This document shows positions 11,331-22,297 of a stretch of DNA of 64,000 nucleotides, in pieces (positions within the stretch are counted from its first letter, which is position 1; every line of letters begins with the position of its first letter). Location: contig CM018603.1 of assembly GCA_009192285.1 (NCBI GenBank), positions 5,949,613 through 6,013,612 on the forward strand. Direction: 5' to 3'. The notes beneath the pieces are model-generated. The model was given only the letters and a program-made list of their open reading frames with translations. It made no database searches and had not been told where the DNA came from. This stretch comes from Morchella semilibera (lineage: Eukaryota > Ascomycota > Pezizomycetes > Pezizales > Morchellaceae). The position numbers were made by a program, and so were the translations under genes.

Positions 11331-13226
11331 ATGTCGCTCTCAAAGCATGTACGTGATGCTACCCTGTTAGAGTTAATATTAAGTCTCTGATACTAACTGC
11401 CGGCAATTGATTTAGGTCGACCCAGATGAACTCATTGCGTCTCTCCGCGAGCGTACCCCAAAACGTCGTTTACACAAGACTGCCACTCATCATTATGTCT
11501 ACGGCTCTCGCTACTCTGCAAGCCAAGAGATACCAAAGTTCCGGATCCCCAAGACAGGCGCCGATGCCAGCGTTGTTCATCAGATCATCAAAGATGAATT
11601 AGACCTTGATGGACGTCCCAACCTAAATCTAGCTTCTTTTGTGAATACATATATGGAGCCAGAATGCGATAAGCTGATCCTAGAAAACGTCGCAAAGAAC
11701 CTGGCAGATGCAGATGAATATCCTGCTCTTATGGCTATCCATGCAAGATGTATTTCTATGATTTCTCACCTGTGGAACATTCCCAAGGGTGAAACTGCAA
11801 TTGGAACTGCAACAACTGGAAGCAGCGAGGCTATTCACCTCGGAGGATTAGCTATGAAGAGAAGATGGCAGGAAAGGCGCCGGAAGGAAGGCAAGTCAAC
11901 GGAAAAGCCTAACATTTTGATGGGGGCCAATGCGCAAGTTGCTCTCGAGAAGTTAGTATACGTGTTATGTGTTTTACTATAATATTGGCTAACTCTTCCG
12001 TTACAAAAATAGGTTTGCTCGTTATTTTGAGGTTGAGGCCCGAATCCTCCCTGTTAGCGAAGAATCACATTGGTGTCTTGATCCAAAGTTAGTCCGCCAA
12101 AACATTGACGAGAATACTATCGGTGTCTTTGTGATCCTTGGATCAACATACACCGGACACTTTGAGCCCGTCGAAGAAGTTTCTAAGGTCCTTGATGAAT
12201 ACGAGAAAGAAACAGGTATCTCTATACCCATTCACGTTGACGGTGCCTCCGGAGCTATGGTTGCCCCCTTTACCGGTGCCCAAGGGAAGTGGGGATTTGA
12301 GCTCCCTAGAGTGCACTCTATCAACACGTCTGGCCACAAGTTCGGGTTGGTATATCCCGGGCTTGGTTGGATTGTGTGGAGAAATGAAGAATACCTTCCA
12401 AAGGATCTCATCTTTGAACTTCATTATTTAGGTGGAACGGAACAATCGTATACTCTTAATTTCTCGAGGCCTGGTAACCAGGTTATTGCACAGTATTTCA
12501 ACTTCATCCACCTTGGTCGCGAAGGGTTTACATCAGTTATGCGCAACGCATTACAAAATGCACGAGTTCTGTCAAAGGCACTCGAAGCTAGTGGTTGGTA
12601 TGTCTGCCTGAGCGACATTCACCGGAAGCGAGGATTATGGGGAGACGGGGGTACTGGAACAAAAGTTATCGATGGTGTCAAGGATCTTGTATTGCACGAG
12701 TCCGACGCAAGTCTATATAACCCGGGTTTACCGGTTGTTGCATTTAGATTTAATGATGAGTTCCGTAAGACGTTCCCGCATATCAAACAGCAGAGTGTTT
12801 CAACGCTCCTGAGAACGAAAGGATATATCATTCCAAGTACGCATCATATTATCCGAGCTAAATCCTCATATGAGCTGGAATTCTAACACCCGTTTTTTGT
12901 GATAGACTACAACTTGCCACCAAGTGTAGAGAAAATTGAAATTCTGAGGGTGGTGGTGCGAGAGAGCATGTCTGCCGATCTACTAGACCGGTTAGTCGCC
13001 CTTTTCCACTTTTAGTTGCTCCGAGTCCGTATTTCTAATACAGTTAACATATAGGTTAATTGCCGATATCTTGGAGACAACGGAAACCTTGATGAGTTGT
13101 GATACTGTGGACTTGGAGAGCCTAGCTGCGCCCAGGAGTGCTAGAATCGAGAAACAGGCCCAAAGCATGGGCAAGCATGGAAGGCAGGAACAGGATTTTT
13201 CTGGAACATTAAAAACAACTTGCTAA
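11331..13226 (+). CDS. GAD1: Glutamate decarboxylase (PLP-dependent)
   Basis: Five exons, 11331-11348, 11416-11951, 12013-12836, 12906-12990 and 13055-13226, give about 545 aa. The enzyme converts L-glutamate to GABA in the cytosol. The group II decarboxylase fold is clear: GTATTGSSEAIHLGG binds the cofactor phosphate, HVDGASGA holds the Asp that contacts the pyridine nitrogen, and INTSGHKFGLVYPG carries the Schiff-base lysine at about residue 294. The N-terminal RTPKRRLHKTATHHYVYGSR and the C-terminal YNLPPSVEKIEILRVVVRE are characteristic of fungal GAD. The 18-nt first exon (MSLSKH) was chosen because it is the nearest ATG with a GTACGT donor that joins in phase to VDPDELIASLRER. Size is usual for the family. 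No neighbouring GABA-shunt gene is seen. Confidence 0.94.
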
Positions 13227-13390
13227 AGCTATTCGGGGGCTGGAAGAAAAAGAGTGCCGCGCCACAAAGTCTTTTTTTGCAGCCACCGTCAGGATTGTCC
13301 CTAATAAATAGCTTGCATTAACCATATGTAGGCCGGGATTAAGATGTATTTTAAATCTCCAAATCAACAAAAATTACCAACATGACTCAA

Positions 13391-14079
13391 TATGGTGCGG
13401 TAAACGTGTCAAAAGTGATTTTACCACCGGTGGTGAAAATAATACCAGAATTTATACCTCAAAATGGATAATAGCACAGACATTTTCGCCAAAAGGGGCT
13501 ATATAATGCCAGTATATATGAACATTGTCCACCGGTGGGAATTTCACCAGGTACCAGTGGTAGGCTATTTTACACCGGTGGCAGGAATTTTACCACCAGT
13601 GGTATTAATGATAATGCAGAATAAAGACTGAAAGTCAGCATTTATACTGGAACAAGGACTGAAATTCAGTGCTTATACCACCGTTGGTGAAATGAATTAA
13701 TTAGGGAAACTGGATGACTTTACAACCTTAATTAACCAATTGTACCCTAAATTTAGGGAGTGGGGAAGAAAGACTATGGAGCGGTAAATGTGCTAAAAGT
13801 AATTTGACTAACGGTGGTATAAGCACTGAATTTCAGTCCTTGTTCCAGTATAAATGCTGACTTTCAGTCTTTATTCTGCATTATCATTAATACCAACAGT
13901 TTCTCACTGGTGGTAAAATACCTGCCACCGGTGGTAAAATGGCCTACTGGTGGTGAAATTCCCACCGGTGGACAATGTTCATATATACTGGCATTATATA
14001 GCCCATTTTGGGGTATAAATGCTGGTATTATTTCCACCACCGGTGGTAAAATCACCTTTGACACGTTTACCGCACCATA
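13391..14079. repeat. Large foldback element with ACCACCGGTGGT motifs (copy 1)
   Basis: Two arms of roughly 300 bp are near-perfect inverted copies: the left begins TATGGTGCGGTAAACGTG and the right ends with its complement CACGTTTACCGCACCATA. The arms contain several copies of the palindrome CCACCGGTGG, usually followed by AAAAT or GAAAT. A central spacer of about 100 bp lacks coding potential. The layout fits a non-autonomous foldback/MITE-like element with TA at its ends. A diverged copy lies at 25524-26111. Confidence 0.8.
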
Positions 14080-14095
14080 AAAGACTCTCTCTATA

Positions 14096-14218
14096 CTCGG
14101 GTGTAGCAATAAGAACTAGAACATGCAAGTGAACAGGGATTATTTGTATGGAGTGGCGCCGCTCTGCCATACAAATAACTCCAATGCATGTTCTGGTTCT
14201 AACCCTCGTACCCGAGTA
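14096..14218. repeat. GGCGCC-centred hairpin, copy 2
   Basis: Outer arms ACTCGGGTGTAG and CGTACCCGAGT, then AGAACATGCA and TGCATGTTCT, enclose GGATTATTTGTATGGAG, GGCGCC, CCATACAAATAA. It lies 17 bp from the end of the large foldback element. The core is shared with 10339-10433 and 45469-45572. Confidence 0.72.
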
Positions 14219-14513
14219 CAGTGACTTTACAATGATTTTACAGGCAAATCCGGTACCTGTATGCACATGAATTATAATGCAGTGACTTATCTATATATGT
14301 ACCTGCCCAACCAATGTCAAAAGACGCGACGAGTGAGATAGTGTGATTGGCACGTAACATGGACCTTTGATTCTATTTTAGACTAATCTGGCTCTTACCC
14401 CCTCTCCCAGGTTGGCAAGCTCTGTGCATAAATGTACGTACAAGCTGCATACCATTCGAGTGTACATACACGAGTACAAGTATGTACTTGTAAGTAGCTA
14501 CCATCACTATTGC

Positions 14514-15180
14514 CTTCAGGGTTAAGCAGGCGCTGGACACCAGGCATTGCTTAGCCACTCCGTTTAGTCATCATCCTACTTGCTCTCAATCATTTCAGGG
14601 CAGCTGCATCTATTACTTAGGTGAGCTCACAATTGAGAGGTTTGGCATGAAACTAGCCACCAACCTCACCATTTCCTTAAGCCTGATTAAATACTTAACT
14701 TCACAGCAAGTACTTGATACTCGAATTTACATAATCCTTCGAAATTGTGGAGCAAAGCTGCAGGGCGAGAAGGGAGGACTTGTAGAAGAAGTAAACTAGT
14801 ATACTTCAGGGCGTTGCTAGGCGTAGCGCAGCTCTAGTGCCCTGAAGTTTACTTCAGGGTTAAGCAGGCACTGGACACCAGGCATTGCTTAGTCACTTCG
14901 TTTAGTCATCATCCTGCTTGCTCTTAATCATTTCAGGGCAGCCGCATCTATTACTTAGGCGAGCTCAGTTGAGGTTTGGCATGTGGCTACCAACCTCACC
15001 ATTTCCTTAAGCCGGATTAAATACTTAACTTCACAGCAAGTAGTTGATACTCGAATTTAACATAATCCTTCGAAATTGCAGAGCAAAGCTGCAAGGCGAG
15101 AAAGGAGCGCTTGTAGAAGAAGTAATATTTTACTAGAGTCAACTAGCTTCAGGGCGTTGCTAAGCGTAGCGCAGCTCCAG
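14514..15180. repeat. Tandem direct duplication, two units of about 335 bp
   Basis: The segment starting CTTCAGGGTTAAGCAGGC at 14514 recurs at 14853 with about 90% identity by eye. Both units contain TGGACACCAGGCATTGCTTAG, the block ending in TTAACTTCACAGCAAGTA, and the terminal CTTCAGGGCGTTGCTA. The boundary sequence CTTCAGGG occurs at both ends of each unit. No open frame spans it; function unknown. Confidence 0.75.
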
Positions 15181-15402
15181 TACCAGAGACTACATGTAGT
15201 TAACGACGAAGAATGACTAAGCCTCAGTCACGTGACAGGGCTATGAATATTTGTGACTTCTTTTCCACCACCCACACAAACTTCCCACAATTCCCGCTAA
15301 ACAGTGCCAGCGAACTCATCACGCCAACGCCAACCACAAACGACAACGACGACACCCGAACTCACCAAAACGACGACATATTAAAGATCCCTCACAGCAA
15401 AA

Positions 15403-16269
15403 ATGAAGGTGTGTTACGGTTTCCGGCCCCTATCAAATTTGAGAGATTGCGACGGCAGCGGTATATAGACAGTAGGGAGGACTAGTTAAGGATTGAGTAG
15501 GAATATTTGGGATAGTGTCAGCCGGACAGGGGAATAAGCGGGGGCATAAATGAAGGAAAATTAGAGTTGGAGGGTGTTGCTGTTCAGATACCGCTGCTGG
15601 GATAAGACCATTAGGATATGGACCATACACTAATAAGAGTTTACTAGGTCGAACTAGATGCTTTCAGCGGTGCCAAAATCTACCCTTCAAAGGTTCGAAT
15701 ATGCTCTTCGAGAACCCTCGATTACTTCCAGCGACGAGCTTAAGCAATGAGATCTAACAATACTACGACATCACAGGGCAAGATCTATGTCCGTGGTGAC
15801 TCTAAGGTCTTTAGATTCGTGAACGGCAAGTCCGAGTCACTCTTCCTTCAGAGGAAGAACCCTAGAAGGATCGCCTGGACTATCTTGTTCAGGCGCATGC
15901 ACAAGAAGGGTATCTCTGAGGTTTGTATTTTTTGTTCTAGAATAATTTACCGCCGACTGCGTTACATTCAAGCAACTTACACCCCTCCAGGAAGTCGCCA
16001 AGAAGCGTACCCGCCGTACTGTTAAGTCCCAGCGTGCTATTGTCGGTCTTTCCCTCGAGGTTCTTAAGGAGAAGCGCTCTCTCCGTCCGGAAGCCCGCCA
16101 GGCCGCTCGCGCCCAGGCCATCAAGGATGGAAAGGCCAAGAAGGCTGAGGCTGAGAGTAAGAAGAAGGCTGAGAAGGCCAAGAACGCCAGTGTCGCTGCT
16201 CGCGGTGGAAAGGTATCAAAGCAGGGCGCGAAGGGTGCTGCGCCCAAGGTTCAGGCCAAATCCCGCTAA
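15403..16269 (+). CDS. RPL24: 60S ribosomal protein L24 (eL24)
   Basis: Four exons, 15403-15408, 15648-15692, 15777-15920 and 15991-16269, give 157 aa. The first exon is only ATG AAG (MK), followed by a 239-nt intron; the second encodes [15 protein letters not shown], which with MK restores the universal eL24 N-terminus. Exon 3 has [19 protein letters not shown] and [16 protein letters not shown], exon 4 [19 protein letters not shown] and an Ala/Lys-rich tail. eL24 is part of the large cytosolic ribosomal subunit. An ATG at 15747 opens the exon-3 frame but would lose the conserved start. A long first intron right after the start codon is common in fungal ribosomal protein genes. Confidence 0.95.
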
Positions 16270-16771
16270 AATGGGGTGGGGTAATGGTGTTGGTCTATAG
16301 TTCTGGTTTTTTTCTTTTACTTCCAATTACAGCCTGGTTTGGTCGGTCAAAATAAAGAGGTCCGAAATTGCCGCGGGAATGCGATAAAACGACCTTCTTC
16401 TAATCGCTGTGATCTTGGTTAGCTCGAGAGCTTTAGGGGGATTCCTGTAGGCTAGAATGTGTGATTTTAATACCGGTCTGTGGTTAGTAAAATTTTCCTA
16501 TGGGAAAGAAATGGGAGTCTCCTTATGCTTTGGCCTTTCAGCTGGCCAAATGTTTCGGACTTAAATCGTAATTTCAGCCAATATTCATTGCAAGTTTAAT
16601 GCCAGGGTATTTCTAGAATAGAAGTACAGTGTAGTGTAAACCCATATCGATTAAATAAGCCACTCTTCATGGAAGCTCATCCGTCTAAAATTTGAGCCTA
16701 TACCATGCCCATGGCTATTTTCTAGTAATAATGTGCCTACTCACATGTAAGTCAACATGATCATTTAGTTA

Positions 16772-17363
16772 TTAATGATACAGAATCTGGTTTACCATTT
16801 GAACACCGGCGTGCTTGTAGCCGCACTTCTCGTAGAAACCCTGGTTCTTCTCTGAACAATCGAGGATGGCCTTGTAGCAGCCAACCTTCTCCGCGATATG
16901 ATCAAGTGCGTGGATTATCTTTAGTCCCAATTTCTTTCCTTGTTGATCCTTTGCGACAGCAATGTCTTCGATATGACCGACTACTCCTAAATTTCTCAAG
17001 CTACTCGTAACCTTATATTAGAATTCTTCTTTTTATTTGATGTGTTAACTATGTAACGAGAGAGGGGAGGGGGACTGGGGGGTGCTACAATTTCTTCTCT
17101 ATAATCAAACTTCCCACGCCCACAACCTTCTCCTTATCATCCGTGATACATATGATGAAATATTCACCCTTTCTAGCGGCCATCCAGTCATATCTTTCGG
17201 TCCAATCCGCCTCGGATATATCCCCCACAGTCGTCAGAACACGAAGGACATCTAGGAACTGGCTGTAATCAGATTTACAGACTGGACGCATAGAGTACCC
17301 TTCCGGCAGCGAGGAGGAGACCTCGGGGGATATCAGAGTAGGATCAAAAAGTGGAGTTGACAT
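16772..17363 (-). CDS. GNA1: Glucosamine 6-phosphate N-acetyltransferase
   Basis: Two exons on the minus strand, 17363-17089 and 17000-16772, are joined by an 88-nt intron to give 167 aa, close to the 159 aa of yeast Gna1. It acetylates glucosamine 6-phosphate with acetyl-CoA, a step in UDP-GlcNAc synthesis for chitin, N-glycans and GPI anchors. GNAT features are visible: GYSMRPVCKSDYSQFLDVL at the N-terminus, the splice-restored EKKFLRNLGVVGHIEDIAV, the acetyl-CoA pyrophosphate loop around DQQGKKLGLKII, and the C-terminal KNQGFYEKCGYKHAGVQM. It is tail-to-tail with eL24, with 500 bp between stops. No oddities. Confidence 0.95.
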
Positions 17364-17782
17364 CTTGAGGTATAGGGCTAAGGTGAGTAAGGTTGTTGTA
17401 TAAGAGAGGTTTCACTGCTTTGTTGTGGAATGTGGGGTGCTGTCGGGCTGTGAAATACGCCTGGACAAGGATATCAAATACGCTGGATAGGCGCTACTGG
17501 TTGACCGTCTCTGAGCGCGCTAACCCGCGTTTTCTCGGCTTGGCAAACCTTTTTTTGGTTTTGTAAAACCTCAAAGTTTCACCCGAACGGGCCCTATACT
17601 GCTCAGTAGGCAGACTTGCCTGTCAGTAAGGGTGAACTTTGACCCGGGGATTTTGGCAGAATACAAATAAATCTTCACTAATTCTTGAGGTAAACACTAT
17701 TTTTCTTCCGTAGTGTAGTTTACAGCACCTTATACCTTATGTAGAGTTTTAGTTACACTACATGTATGTTATAGACTCGTGG

Positions 17783-17883
17783 AGTACTACGGTGTAGGGG
17801 TAAGTCTGGCGACAGTAAGAACTGTTACAACCAGCAGGCTGAGCCAGTGTCGCCAGACTTACCCCTACACCCGTACCGTAGTT
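17783..17883. repeat. Hairpin repeat H4 (arm TAGGGGTAAGTCTGGCGACA)
   Basis: TACTACGGTGTAGGGG and TAAGTCTGGCGACA pair with TGTCGCCAGACTTA and CCCCTACACCCGTA. The loop contains AGTAAGAACTGTTACAACC, whose complement is close to the loop of the 45.67-kb hairpin. It lies upstream of the DUF262 gene. Confidence 0.75.
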
Positions 17884-18353
17884 GCAAGGCTCTAGGACTC
17901 AGAAAGATGTGCTGGCTGGAGGCGGGGTACCTACTATGTAGCTTTACTTTCTGGATCGCAAATTTTTTTTTGATGGCCGATTAAAAGCTGTAGGTTTTGT
18001 AGCTTATTCTTTTCGGCCGGCCTCGATATTTTTGACCTGTCAATACCTACTTGCTGGGAAAAAAGTATGGTCTCAGCCCTGGCTCTTATTTTTCGCGTAT
18101 AATGTATGTTTAGTCAGCCGAATAGAACCCTTCGCGGGGTCGTTGTCTTGCTCGGAAACCCTTTTCTTGTGCAACCACATCATTTATTCCTTCCCTATCT
18201 TAAAACTCCACCACTTCTCGTTGAGAGTCACCTCCAAAGTACTCCCGCCCCCTCTTCCACCAACTATTGCAGCTATTTTGATATATTGTGTAATATCTCA
18301 ATATCTTTTTGAGATCATCAGAAGAACAGAGTCGAATAATAGCCTCTATTGTA

Positions 18354-20302
18354 ATGTCGAGACCTAGTACCCAAGGACAGCTTGCTGTCGCGCAGGAATC
18401 AGAAGACGAGTTTGAAGATGAGGAGGATACCGAAGACGAGGCAGTTGACCATAACGGGGGCTTTCAATGCCCCGAGACGATTGCAGAATGTCACTGGCAG
18501 CGGCGTTCAGTATCATCTCTCTATGGTACTCATCATGATCATTCCACCACGTGATTTGTCGCGCTAATGATTGCATGCGTACAGAAATGATGTCGAGCCC
18601 GTTTTTGGACTTAAATCCAGACTATCAAAGGGATGTTGTCTGGAGTAGTGAAAAGATGACAAGACTTATAGACTCACAGATGTGTTCGTGTTCTCGATAC
18701 TAGTAGATAAGACAGATACTGATGTGGTTTAGGCAATTACTACGTCCCCCCTGTTATATTCAATGTTATGACGGTGAAGTCTGAAGACGGCGGGGAGAGG
18801 TTTGTTCGAATCTCCATCGACGGGAAACAGCGTCTTACATCTATCCGAGAATTTATCAATGGAAATATCCCGTGTACAGATAAGCACGGGAAGAAATGGT
18901 GGGTTGTTTTCTCTGTACTGGTATAGTCTTGTCTGCTGATTATTAATGTTGTATATAGGTTTTTTAAAGATAATGGTAATATGCCTAAGAAGAAAAAACG
19001 TTTGCTCGATGAGCGGTCTAAGCGGCGATTTCTGGACAGAGAACTTCTTTGCGCAGAATACTCAGCCTTAGAGAGACGCCAGGAAGAAGATTTATTTTCC
19101 CGAGTTCAACTAGGAGTGCCACTTACACCCGCGGAGAAAATCCGCGCCTCCTCCGGGAGGTGGCAAGGGTTCGCACTGGAGATAGAAAGGGAATACCCAG
19201 AACTGATGCAAAGTACGTATTATCCGTCTTCAAATTCGCTTTGATTCGTATTCGTGCTTACTTTTAAAATCTGCTAGCTGTCGATAATAAACGTGGTAGA
19301 AGCTTTCAATTGATTTTGCAAATATTTAAGCAGGTAATGAACTGCTACTCAGAAGACCAAAACTCCAATTACAGTGCAGGAGCTGCTGCCCTCAAGACGT
19401 TTTGCAATCACCCCGAGCACCTCAGCGAAGACTTTAAAACTACAGCGAGAAAGATCTTTCAGAAGTACAATGAGGTGCGAGAAAGATGCCCGGAAACGTT
19501 CGAGAATAATAACTACACCCATGCGGCAAAGTATTCGCCTATCGAGTTCGTGGCAGCTGCGATTTTGATTCATTTGTATCCTACTCGAACAAATCCTGAT
19601 CTTCTCAGCAGAGATATTTTGAAAATGCGTCAAGTGGTTCGAGCGGGGAGGCAGGATCTCCGCAGCAACACTGCGACTTGGAGAACTCTTATGGAATACA
19701 TCGAGAACTTGGAAGTTCACCGCGGAGGGATGAACGTCACGTCAAGGCACGCGGGTCAAGAGGCCCAAGACCTTAATATAATAACCCCCGGGGGTTCTAA
19801 TAACGTCCCACAGAGCGTAGATACAGGGCTACAAGCGCGGATACCAGCTAAAAGGGCCGCCACGACTTCTTCTAATTCAAACACCCCTTCATCGTCAACA
19901 AGAACACCCGCGGGTGGTGTGCGCTTTGAGGATGGGTTCGGCCAACACCACGCAACACTGGCATCACAACAAATTGCTTCAGCGCCGATACCGCATGGGC
20001 CTCCGACTGGCCCGACTGCCCAAAGACAATATCAAACCTTTCAGTCTTCGGCTCCTATAGCGCCGCTACAGCAACCTACAGCGCCGCCCCCGCGCGATCG
20101 ATTTAGGGCTGTCATGACAGGCCAGTCGTATGGAAGCAGCGCAGCCCTGGGAACACAACGCAGAATTACGGATGAAAATTTGGATCGATCCGCTCTTAGC
20201 GGAAGTTCGGATCATAACTCACCCCAAAAGCCAACCAAAAGAGCCAGAATTGAAGCCGAGGCACCGAGGGTCAAGCAGGAGGGATGCAGCCAACGTGATT
20301 GA
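18354..20302 (+). CDS. DUF262 (GmrSD N-terminal-like) domain protein
   Basis: Five exons, 18354-18525, 18585-18683, 18733-18898, 18959-19212 and 19278-20302, give 571 aa. After an acidic N-terminus (EDEFEDEEDTEDEA) the DUF262 signature follows over roughly residues 55-200: SLYEMMSSPFLDLNPDYQRD, YYVPPVIFN, the nucleotide-site motif SIDGKQRLTSIREF, then WFFKDNG, LGVPLTPAEKI and a helical GRSFQLILQIFKQVMNCY. DUF262 is a ParB/sulfiredoxin-like fold known mainly from prokaryotic type IV restriction systems (GmrSD) and related defence proteins; fungal members exist but their role is not established. No HNH (DUF1524) partner is seen. The last 200 residues are a disordered Ser/Pro/Gln-rich tail ending with a possible basic nuclear signal (PTKRARIE). 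Splices were fixed by phase and by the family motifs. Confidence 0.85.
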
Positions 20303-21692
20303 GAAGTCTTGCATCCAAAAGCCCATTTGGGAGGGGTGGCGTTTTCTTTTGTATATATATACAACCCCACTTATTCTGTACAACCAAACAGGTACGATCG
20401 ATGAACTCTATTTGCTTAGAAAATAGATTAATTCATTCATCAATATTTAGGCGTTAAGCACCGAGAAGCACCGACAGCAGCCACCTCAGGACTTAATACG
20501 CTACATACAAGTAGTATAACCAGCTGAATATTGCCAGCAGTATTACATGTAGCTACGGGTCGGTGGGGTTTAGGTATCAGAATATTACATTTAATAAATA
20601 GAATTAACTCAATATCAGACCCACGACTAGAATCTGCCAAGTTGCATTAACTTCCTCCGTGCGTATATGCACGTTCGATTATTTGGAGTGATCAAAGACG
20701 CAGTCGCAGAAGCGGCTGAAGGCATTAGTTTTCTGATATCTGTAATGGCGGTCACAGAAATTTTAGTAGATCATAAGCTATATTTATCAAAGTGCTATAT
20801 ATGTACCCTATATTAGTTGTGTTAAGCGAAGACTCCAAATTCATCATTTTACACCTAGTACGCCTAGGCGTGTCCCTACCTACAGAAGTCGTCAATTTGG
20901 GCATGTCCTAGGCGTCACTATAGGCGTCGTTCCAGGCGTGTCGTAGGCGTCACTATGAGCGACGTTTTGGGTGTCATTTTGGGCGTGGAATGGACTCTAT
21001 ATATATTGGGATGGAGATGGGGATGGGGGCGGCGGGGTGCTTAAGACCCGAAAACGGGCTTAGCGTCCACCGGAATATTTTCTAGACGTCAAAAGACGAC
21101 CTGTGAGACTAAGTAGACGAGCTCAGACGAGCCAAATATAACCTGTCACCTTTGGAAGCGCGCCGACCCACTCAGATATTTTTGATATCTGCGTTTTGCT
21201 GATGTATCAATTTAGCAATACATGTAGTTCACATAGCTTACCTGTAGCGTTAACTTATGAGGATAAAACACCGGGTCTGGTAAAATTAGTAAGAGTACGA
21301 CTAAGACCGTGACCCCTCAAATTGCTCTCTGCATGCCGATAAATCCTTTTGAACAAGTATCTTTACTTAAGTTCAATCTACGGCCAATTGTGGGAAGACA
21401 TTCAATTCCGGTGCATAGAAACAACAATAGTTCTTTTTTTCCTGCTCTATCTGAGCAACATGGTGTCGCTTCCTGTCTGAGGCGGACTTTTGGTAACCCA
21501 CCTCTTTCTCATACTCCTTCTTAAATGGTTGCCAATCTTTTCGACCGCTTGGCGAGTCTCTCTATTAATCTTCCAGTATCCATATCGTTTCGTTCCGGCA
21601 GCGTTTCGTTTCGTTTGTGATCGTGTGTTGGTCTAGAAGACATAATTAGTACTAGTAGACCTCTTTAATCTGAGGAGAAAGACAATACCAAA
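20303..21692. other. Intergenic spacer with short degenerate repeats
   Basis: No gene is supported. Between 20871 and 20990 a degenerate unit of the type TAGGCGTCACTATAGGCGTC recurs five to six times. Around 21145 GTCACCTTTGGAAGCGCGCC resembles one terminus of the foldback element at 24996-25294, so it may be a solo end. Confidence 0.5.
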
Positions 21693-22297
21693 TCAAGACG
21701 GACTGAACGGTTGCTTATCGCTGGGTGGCTTTCTGTCACTTGAGGTGTGAAGGTTTTGGTTGTGGGCTGAACGCCCCCGGTTGCTGTCCGCGAACCTTGA
21801 GGCCGCACCTGCGCTTCTAGCGTTGCTCATATCCTTATTAAGACCCCCTTTGAAATCCCCGAAGTCCTATCAGATGTTAGCTTCAGCAAGTATTTATCAA
21901 ATACAAGCCATACTTTAACTAAGCCGCCGGATATCGTTGCAACCAAACGCTTATCAAAAATTCCGACTTTTTGATTAACGACTGAGTAATTATGCCAGTA
22001 ACACGATCATCTAACATATCAACTTGACTCCACTACTTCAAATATTCATTAGTTGCCACTCCGGCTAACACATGTGGGATAACTTACCTGTTGTTTGAGC
22101 TTGGCATTACTAGAGGCGTCCTCTGCCTCGGGAAAGTCGCCAACATTTTTGAGTGATAAATCTTCGATTATTGGACAATGGGGAGAGGAGCTAAACGGAC
22201 TCGCTTGGCGAAGAGACACAGCATAATTGTGTAGTTCAAAAGGGACCTTCTTATGCTTATTCAGCTTGCGTTGCTTTGCGGAACATTTGATTGACAC
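21693..22297 (-). CDS. Unrecognised gene, two exons readable, start unresolved
   Basis: On the minus strand an open frame down to 22088 ends at a strong GTAAGT donor (22087) after DASSNAKLKQQ. A 221-nt intron with acceptor GATAG leads in phase to an exon 21866-21693 reading DFGDFKGGLNKDMSNARSAG and ending SDKQPFSPS then a stop. The joined product is polar and rich in Ser, Asn, Lys and Pro; I recognise no domain. No in-frame ATG is seen before an upstream stop, so a further 5' exon is needed beyond about 22310; an acceptor-like TGATGCAG lies there. The gene is head-to-head with CRY-DASH. Support is only the clean frame plus good splice signals, so it remains a candidate. Confidence 0.38.

Noticed and set aside
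14514-15180. Possible SINE because of short conserved blocks and direct repeats
   Set aside because: No clear A/B box pair and no A-rich or T-rich tail at the unit ends; described as tandem duplication only.
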